From NCBI GenBank assembly GCA_028693885.1, contig JAQUUM010000025.1, positions 1-11,463 on the forward strand: a DNA stretch of 11,463 nt, given 5' to 3'. Positions 6,927-11,463 of the stretch are shown here, one piece after another (within the stretch, counting starts at the first letter, position 1; every line of letters starts with the position of its first letter). A program made the translations under genes and the position numbers. This stretch comes from Bacilli bacterium (GTDB lineage Bacteria; Bacillota_I; Bacilli_A; ML615J-28; CAG-698). The notes beneath the pieces are model-generated. The model saw only the letters and a program-made list of their open reading frames with translations. It had not been told where the DNA came from and ran no database searches.

Positions 6927-8029
6927 ATTAAAGCATCTTCTAAAAACTCATAAACTAAAACTCTAATTGCTTGTGAGTTTACTAAATCATTAGTATCTTC
7001 TAAACCTTTTACTAATCCATGCTTTAAAAAATATAATTGGTTAATTTTTTTAACCTTATCTTCATTTCTAAAACGAATTACATTATTTCTACTCATAACA
7101 TATGCACAGAGCATTTGTTCTGATAAGCTATATAGTAATTCTTCTTTTGTTTGAAACTTAACTTTAATGATTGGTTGACCTGCTAACATATAAAATGGTG
7201 TTTTGATTAACTCTTTATAGTGATTTAGTGTATACATATCCCACTCTAATATTTTTTCATCAAGTAGTATTTCAACCATTTTATTTATGCTTTGATCAAC
7301 ATCAAAATAAAATTGTTCTATTTCTCTTATATGATCTATAAAAGCACTAGCACTCTTAGCATTCCAAGGATCAATTAAACTTGCGATTCTATCATCAAGT
7401 TCTAAAATTTTTCTTTTTCGAATGCTCGTAATTTGGTATTTCTTTTTATTTATCGTAACTATATCATCAAGCTTTTTATTTAAAAAAGCTTTATAGAATT
7501 TATAATTTTCTTCATTTGGAAAAATTACTTCTTCTTTCTCATTATCTTTTGAAAGTTTAATAAATCCAACTTCAGAATCATCTAATACCTTATCACTTTT
7601 AACTAATTTATAATATCCTTTTTGAAGCATAATTAAATCTAAAACACTTTTTAAATAATTATCACTTAATTTAACTAACTCATCTTTTTTAATTTTAATA
7701 TTTTGTTCTACAAAATCAAAATCTTCATCATAAACACAATATGTTACTGTAACGATTAATGGTTTATTACGTCTAATTATACTTAAAATTTTATAAATTC
7801 TTTCAGAAATAATAATAACTTCTTGTTTTGAAAGTTCATCTTCTACAATCGCTATTATTCTTTCATAAAACTTTTCTTTAAAATATTCATCATCACTGTG
7901 AAATTTTTGTAAGGCTTTCATGTCTAAACTACTTTCAATATCAAAAAATATTTCTTCTATTTCAGCTGCTTCAAAAGCAACATAAACTTGTTGATATTGT
8001 TCACTTAAACTATTGTAAGTATATTTCAT
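6917..8029 (-). CDS. Uncharacterised protein; possible diverged trigger factor paralogue
   Basis: This intact 370-residue soluble protein is not recognised by any motif. It lies between clpX and lon with 28-30 base gaps and a good AAAGGTGG site before the ATG, so it is expressed with them. By eye it follows the neighbouring trigger factor. VTVTYCVYDEDFDF (93-106) matches the strand before the YPEV turn in TF. ITSIRKRKILELDD (200-213) matches VKIHEVKKKELAELND (TF 247-262). From LDD/LND to KELI/EQEI both proteins count exactly 65 residues. NSQAIRVLVYEFLEDALI (351-368) matches the final helix ENNVKHYIRLRKAIDLI (TF 414-430). The GFRKGKVP ribosome-docking signature is absent, and the FKBP-like part (about 150-205) lacks the catalytic bulge and flap. 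If this is right, it is a chaperone-like adaptor that no longer docks on ribosomes. The homology is inferred without a search; it may instead be an unrelated lineage-specific protein. Confidence 0.9.
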   Translation of the reverse strand: MKYTYNSLSEQYQQVYVAFEAAEIEEIFFDIESSLDMKALQKFHSDDEYFKEKFYERIIAIVEDELSKQEVIIISERIYKILSIIRRNKPLIVTVTYCVYDEDFDFVEQNIKIKKDELVKLSDNYLKSVLDLIMLQKGYYKLVKSDKVLDDSEVGFIKLSKDNEKEEVIFPNEENYKFYKAFLNKKLDDIVTINKKKYQITSIRKRKILELDDRIASLIDPWNAKSASAFIDHIREIEQFYFDVDQSINKMVEILLDEKILEWDMYTLNHYKELIKTPFYMLAGQPIIKVKFQTKEELLYSLSEQMLCAYVMSRNNVIRFRNEDKVKKINQLYFLKHGLVKGLEDTNDLVNSQAIRVLVYEFLEDALIIV

Positions 8030-8057
8030 CTAAACCACCTTTACTAGAAAAAGCTTC

Positions 8058-9296
8058 TTAAGCCATTTTTTTCTTTTTCTTAACGCATTTAGGCAAAGCA
8101 TTTTCAGTAACAACATCTTTTGTTATTATACATTTTTTTAAATCTTTTTCATCTGGAACTTTAAACATTACATCTAACATAATGTTTTCAATGATTGATC
8201 TTAAGCCTCTGGCTCCAGTTTTTTGTTCATATGCTTTTTCAGCAATACTTCTAATAGCTTCAGCTTCAAACTCTAAATCAATTCCATCCATATTAAGCAT
8301 TTTTTGATATTGCTTAATTATAGCATTTTTTGGTTCAGATAAAATTCTAACTAAATCATCAATTTCTAAGTTTTCTAAAACTCCAATTATTGGTAAACGT
8401 CCAACAAGTTCAGGAATTATTCCATAGCGTTGAACATCTTGATGATTAACTAACTTATACATTTCTTTTTCAGTTATTTTATTAACAATTTCAGAACCAA
8501 AACCAATTTTCTTTTTTCCGATTCTATCGCTTACAACACTTGTGATTCCTTCAAATGATCCACCACAAATAAAAAGCACATTAGTTGTATCAAAAGCAAT
8601 AAACTCTTGATGTGGATGCTTTCTACCACCACCCGGTGGTACATTAGCCACTGTACCTTCTAAAATCTTTAACAAGGCTTGTTGGACACCCTCACCTGAT
8701 ACATCTCTTGTAATTGATGGATTATCACTCTTACGAGCAAGTTTATCCATTTCATCAATATATATGATTCCTCTTTGAGCTTCTTCTACATTATAATCAG
8801 ATGCTTGAAGTAATCTCAATAAGACGTTTTCAACGTCTTCTCCAACATAACCTGCTTGAGTTAAAGATGTAGCATCAGCAATTGCAAAAGGAACATTTAA
8901 AATACTTGCTAGAGTTTTAGCAACTAAAGTCTTACCACTACCAGTTGGACCAAGTAATAAAATATTACTTTTTTCAATTTCAATATCACTATCATGAAAT
9001 AAATTATTTTCAATTCTTTTATAGTGATTATAAGCCGCAACTGAAATTATTTTTTTTACACTTTCTTGGCCAACTATATACTTACTTAATTCATCATAAA
9101 TCTCTTTTGGAGTTAAATCTCCATATGGAGCTTGAATAATTTTTTCTGTAGCCCTTGAATCTTTTATCAATTCATAGCAAGCTTCAATACAGTTCTCACA
9201 AATAAAACTGTCTTCACCTTCTACTACTTGAGTATCTTCATCAATAGGTTGCCTACAAAAAGAACAAAGCTTAATTTTCTTTGATTCGTTTTTCAT
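8058..9296 (-). CDS. clpX: ATP-dependent Clp protease ATP-binding subunit ClpX
   Basis: This AAA+ unfoldase feeds tagged substrates to the ClpP peptidase. At 412 residues it is full length. The N-terminal C4 zinc-binding domain has C11, C14, C33 and C36. Further elements are Walker A GPTGSGKT (116-123), pore-1 loop GYVG (149-152), Walker B IIYIDEMD (177-184), pore-2 RKH loop (225-227), the IGF loop (264-266) that docks on ClpP, and sensor-2 GARGLRS (361-367). The intact IGF loop implies that clpP exists elsewhere in the genome. The C-terminus ends in a short lysine-rich tail ([10 protein letters not shown]). The ATG at 9296 is preceded by a run of seven G rather than an ordinary GGAGG site. 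It is the second gene of the tig operon, 27 bases after tig, as in Bacillus. Confidence 0.98.
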   Translation of the reverse strand: MKNESKKIKLCSFCRQPIDEDTQVVEGEDSFICENCIEACYELIKDSRATEKIIQAPYGDLTPKEIYDELSKYIVGQESVKKIISVAAYNHYKRIENNLFHDSDIEIEKSNILLLGPTGSGKTLVAKTLASILNVPFAIADATSLTQAGYVGEDVENVLLRLLQASDYNVEEAQRGIIYIDEMDKLARKSDNPSITRDVSGEGVQQALLKILEGTVANVPPGGGRKHPHQEFIAFDTTNVLFICGGSFEGITSVVSDRIGKKKIGFGSEIVNKITEKEMYKLVNHQDVQRYGIIPELVGRLPIIGVLENLEIDDLVRILSEPKNAIIKQYQKMLNMDGIDLEFEAEAIRSIAEKAYEQKTGARGLRSIIENIMLDVMFKVPDEKDLKKCIITKDVVTENALPKCVKKKKKMA

Positions 9297-9303
9297 AAGT
9301 TGA

Positions 9304-9310
9304 CCCCCCC
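9304..9310 (-). promoter_or_regulatory. Seven-G ribosome binding site of clpX
   Basis: The only plausible Shine-Dalgarno element for clpX is AAGGGGGGG, ending seven bases before the ATG (9296). A run of seven G is striking in this AT-rich sequence, where other genes use GGAGG or AAGGAG variants. It can pair with the 16S tail through G-C and G-U pairs. Homopolymers of this kind can change length by slippage, which would alter clpX translation strength. Confidence 0.6.
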
Positions 9311-9323
9311 TTTTTTATTATTT

Positions 9324-10631
9324 TTATTTTGCGCTTTCTTTAATTAAATCAATAGCTTTTCTTAATCTAATATAATGTTTAACATTGTTTTCTCTAATTT
9401 CTTTTTTCAAAGTTTCAACATCTTTTTTATAATGATCAGATAAACTCTGATATTCTTTTTCTAATTCTTCACTATTTACTTCAATTTTTTCTTCATCAAT
9501 AATAGCTTGAAGAACAATTTTTTCTAAAATGCTTTTTTTAGCACTTTCAGCCATTTTTTCTTTATATTGTTCAACTGTCATTTGATAGAATTGTAACATC
9601 TTTTCAGCAGTTAAACCATATTGTTTAGCTTGAGCTTCAACCTCAGCAAACATACTATCTATTTCTTGTTCAATAAACACAGTTGGAATATCAACTGTAG
9701 TGTTTGCACAAGCTTTAGCCATTAAACTATTAACAAACTCATTTTCAGCATTTTTTTCTTTTTCACTTGTTAATTCTTTTTTAATGTTTTCTTTATATTT
9801 TTCTACTGTATCAACATTTTCAATTTCTAAGCCTTTAACAAATTCATCATTTAATTCAGCTAATTCTTTTTTCTTTACTTCATGAATTTTAACTTTAAAG
9901 ACAGCAGCTTTACCTTTTAGGTTTTCTGCTTGGTAGTTTTCAGGAAAAACTACATTAACTTCTTTTTCTTCGTTTGATTTTAAACCTATCATTTGATCTT
10001 CAAAACCAGGAATGAATTGTCCACTTCCGATTTCCAAAGTATAATTATCAGCTTTTCCACCTTCAAAAGCTACGCCATCAACAAACCCTTCAAAATCAAA
10101 AACAGCTGTATCACCTGATTCAATTGGTGCATCTTCTGCTAATTTTAAAACAGCTCCTGCTTCTAACGCTTTTTTAATTTCATTATTAATTTCTTCTTCA
10201 GTTACTTCTGCTGAAGCTTTTTCTACTTCTAAGCCTTTGTATTGACCAAGAGTCACTTCAGGATAAACTTCAACTTCAGCTGAGAATGTAAAACTCATAT
10301 CTTTTAATGGTTCTACGATATCAACAACTGGTTCTGCTACTACTTGAATATCATTTTCTTCAATTGCTTTAAAATATGCTTCTTGAATCGTCATATTCAT
10401 TGCTTCTTGATAAAGAGATGCTTCTCCAAACATTTTTAAATAAACATCTTTTGGAACTTTCCCTTTTCTAAAGCCTTTAACGCTTGCATCTTTTGATACT
10501 TTTTCAAAAGCAGGATCTAATGCTTTTTGAAAATCTTCTTTTGAAACTGCAATAGTTAATTTAACTTTGCAGCCTGATACTTTCTCTAAATTGAAAGCCT
10601 TGTTTTGTTCTTGTACTTTTTGTTCACTCAT
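9324..10631 (-). CDS. tig: Trigger factor (ribosome-associated chaperone)
   Basis: This chaperone and peptidyl-prolyl isomerase binds near the ribosomal exit tunnel and meets nascent chains. At 435 residues it is full length. The ribosome-binding domain (about 12-120) carries the signature GFRKGKVP at 53-60. The FKBP-like PPIase domain (about 165-255) contains GDTAVFDFEGFVDG, IGSGQFIPGFEDQMIG and the VVFPENY flap. The helical C-terminal chaperone arms (about 256-435) contain ELNDEFVKGLE and VDIPTVFIEQEI. A short polar extension (MSEQKVQEQNKAFN) precedes the domain. The ATG at 10631 has AAAGGAG eleven bases upstream, slightly long. It has its own promoter (10663-10691) and leads an operon with clpX, the 370-residue gene and lon. 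Confidence 0.98.
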   Translation of the reverse strand: MSEQKVQEQNKAFNLEKVSGCKVKLTIAVSKEDFQKALDPAFEKVSKDASVKGFRKGKVPKDVYLKMFGEASLYQEAMNMTIQEAYFKAIEENDIQVVAEPVVDIVEPLKDMSFTFSAEVEVYPEVTLGQYKGLEVEKASAEVTEEEINNEIKKALEAGAVLKLAEDAPIESGDTAVFDFEGFVDGVAFEGGKADNYTLEIGSGQFIPGFEDQMIGLKSNEEKEVNVVFPENYQAENLKGKAAVFKVKIHEVKKKELAELNDEFVKGLEIENVDTVEKYKENIKKELTSEKEKNAENEFVNSLMAKACANTTVDIPTVFIEQEIDSMFAEVEAQAKQYGLTAEKMLQFYQMTVEQYKEKMAESAKKSILEKIVLQAIIDEEKIEVNSEELEKEYQSLSDHYKKDVETLKKEIRENNVKHYIRLRKAIDLIKESAK

Positions 10632-10662
10632 GTTATTATATTCTCCTTTTTTACTGTTTGTT

Positions 10663-10691
10663 ATTATATCAATTTAGCCAAAATTATGCAA
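10663..10691 (-). promoter_or_regulatory. tig operon promoter
   Basis: The minus strand shows TTGCAT (10691-10686), a 17-base spacer and a perfect TATAAT (10668-10663) preceded by TGA, giving an extended -10. Initiation near 10656 gives a leader of about 25 bases containing the AAGGAG site. No CIRCE inverted repeat or CtsR tandem heptad is visible around it, so there is no sign of heat-shock repression. Confidence 0.75.
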
Positions 10692-10724
10692 GTAATTTTA
10701 TCTTTTATCAAAATATAATCATAA

Positions 10725-11324
10725 TTATTTTAAAAATATGTGATTAGCATATTTTTCCATCTCGCTTACAATTGCTTCTTCATAGCCTAATTCATTAATT
10801 AAATTAATTAAGTCATAAAATCTATAAAGCATATATTCTTTATCAATTTTAAAATTGCCAAGCATTTCTTTCAACATCGCTTTTAAAAAAACTACTAATA
10901 ATAATGTAATACATCTTTTTGGATTTTTAATATTCTTTATATCTGTATAATTAGTTTTTTCTAAATCAAAATACTCTATATTTTCCTCACCAGAAAGTAA
11001 CATACTTTTTTCAATTACTAAACTACTAAAAAGCAAATCTAATTTTTCAATATAACTTACTAGTAATAAACTTAAAAGATCATATGTTTCATAACCTTTA
11101 TTAAAAACTTCAAGTCCTTTATCTATTACTTCTATAAAGCTTCTTAGATTAAAAAAAGCAGATATTATCAAATCATAAACTTTAGTGTTCTTATAAAAAT
11201 CAAAGTCTATAAATACTTTATCAAAATATGTAATAACTTCTTCGTATTTTTTTTCTTCATATAAAGCATAAATTTCATTTTCTAAAACGATTTTATCAGT
11301 TGGAAATTTAATAATTTTAGACAT
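10725..11324 (-). CDS. Hypothetical helical protein, TPR-like, upstream of tig
   Basis: This 199-residue protein has no signature I can name. It looks almost entirely helical. Residues about 15-75 (ENEIYALYEEKKYEEVITYF, then LIISAFFNLRSFIEVIDKGL) have the A/Y-x-x-L...Y-E-x-A/V-I spacing of one to two tetratricopeptide repeats. The rest is hydrophobic-rich helix (TLLLVVFLKAMLKEMLGNF, about 140-158), too charged around it to be a clear membrane protein. The opening MSKIIKFPTDK resembles the start of cytosolic TPR proteins in Firmicutes. Position directly before tig corresponds to the TPR gene ysoA of Bacillus subtilis, but the protein is shorter. Mollicute DUF3196-type proteins are another possibility. 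The ATG at 11324 has AAGGA six bases upstream, and a promoter lies at 11370-11398. Its role is unknown. Confidence 0.88.
   Translation of the reverse strand: MSKIIKFPTDKIVLENEIYALYEEKKYEEVITYFDKVFIDFDFYKNTKVYDLIISAFFNLRSFIEVIDKGLEVFNKGYETYDLLSLLLVSYIEKLDLLFSSLVIEKSMLLSGEENIEYFDLEKTNYTDIKNIKNPKRCITLLLVVFLKAMLKEMLGNFKIDKEYMLYRFYDLINLINELGYEEAIVSEMEKYANHIFLK
10732..10756 (-). terminator. Possible weak terminator hairpin at the end of the TPR-like gene
   Basis: A perfect 9-base inverted repeat, AAAAATATG and CATATTTTT around a seven-base loop, lies over the last codons of the gene, just before its TAA stop (10727-10725). In the transcript the 3' arm ends in five U. It has only one G-C pair and is followed by AAAAUAAUUAUG, so any termination is probably inefficient. 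Confidence 0.3.
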
Positions 11325-11347
11325 TTTAATTCCTTATAATATATAAT

Positions 11348-11362
11348 CAGTAATTATTACTG
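11348..11362. promoter_or_regulatory. 15-base palindrome at the start of the TPR-like gene transcript
   Basis: CAGTAATTATTACTG is a perfect dyad with 7-base arms around one central base. It begins immediately after the predicted transcription start of the promoter at 11370-11398, the place where a repressor would block initiation. The one-base centre makes an RNA hairpin unlikely and a DNA operator more likely. Function is inferred. Confidence 0.45.
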
Positions 11363-11369
11363 TATATAT

Positions 11370-11398
11370 ATTATACATTATTCTTAATATAAATACAA
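11370..11398 (-). promoter_or_regulatory. Promoter of the TPR-like gene
   Basis: TTGTAT (11398-11393), a 17-base spacer and a perfect TATAAT (11375-11370) lie on the minus strand about 46 bases before the start codon. The -35 is weak (3 of 6). Sequence from 11399 to the window end (65 bases) is A/T-rich; I see no gene or clear signal in it. Confidence 0.6.
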
Positions 11399-11463
11399 TC
11401 AAAATGCATATTCATACTTATATCAAATCAAAATGATTTTTTTAATTATAATTGCTTTACAAA

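Noticed and set aside
9297..9310. GGTCAA on the minus strand before clpX as a CtsR half-site
   Set aside because: CtsR operators are tandem heptads; only one copy is present, and it lies in the ribosome site rather than at a promoter.
10692..10724. Possible terminator in the A/T-rich spacer TTTTGATAAAAGATAAAA before tig
   Set aside because: The GAT...GAT elements are direct rather than inverted, so no stable stem forms.
11398..11435. Nine-base direct repeat ATCAAAATG (11398-11406 and 11427-11435)
   Set aside because: It is short and A/T-rich, without dyad symmetry or regular spacing to the promoter, so not distinguishable from chance.

Overview
The window is a strongly AT-rich bacterial chromosome segment in which every recognisable gene is on the minus strand, so transcription runs from high to low coordinates. 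Gene content and code use point to a low-GC Firmicute/Mollicute-type genome of the Acholeplasma, Izemoplasma or RF39 kind. TIG, ClpX and Lon are Bacillus-like. All 13 tryptophans in the complete genes are read as TGG, and all nine visible stops are TAA (seven) or TAG (two). That argues against Mycoplasmatales, where TGA encodes Trp. The exact taxon is inference.

Region 1 (about 11463 to 6917) is a protein-quality-control cluster. It holds a small helical, TPR-like hypothetical protein (10725-11324, own promoter), trigger factor tig (9324-10631, own extended -10 promoter), clpX (8058-9296), an unannotated 370-residue protein (6917-8029) and then lon. tig, the three following genes and lon are separated by only 27-30 bases and look like one operon. 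The order resembles ysoA-tig-clpX-lonB-lonA of Bacillus subtilis, with the 370-residue gene in the place of lonB. By eye that protein follows trigger factor column by column through its linker, shortened FKBP-like region and helical C-terminus, but it lacks the GFRKGKVP ribosome-docking loop. This is the most interesting observation in the window.

Region 2 (6886 to 4166) is lon, a long A/U hairpin at its stop codon, and a small Smr-domain protein.

Region 3 (4157 to 1395) is an accessory two-gene cassette: an AlbA_2 (Schlafen-type) / GHKL-ATPase / winged-helix protein followed 37 bases later by a SEC-C zinc-motif protein. The promoter carries tandem dyad operators at an exact 31-base period, which suggests tight, probably autogenous, repression.

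Region 4 (1338 to 1) returns to housekeeping: secG with its own promoter, then the 5' part of rnr (RNase R), cut by the window edge. The -35 element of a candidate rnr promoter lies in the loop of the secG terminator.

No tRNA, rRNA, CRISPR array, insertion sequence or plus-strand gene was found. The longest gene-free stretches are about 140 bases.
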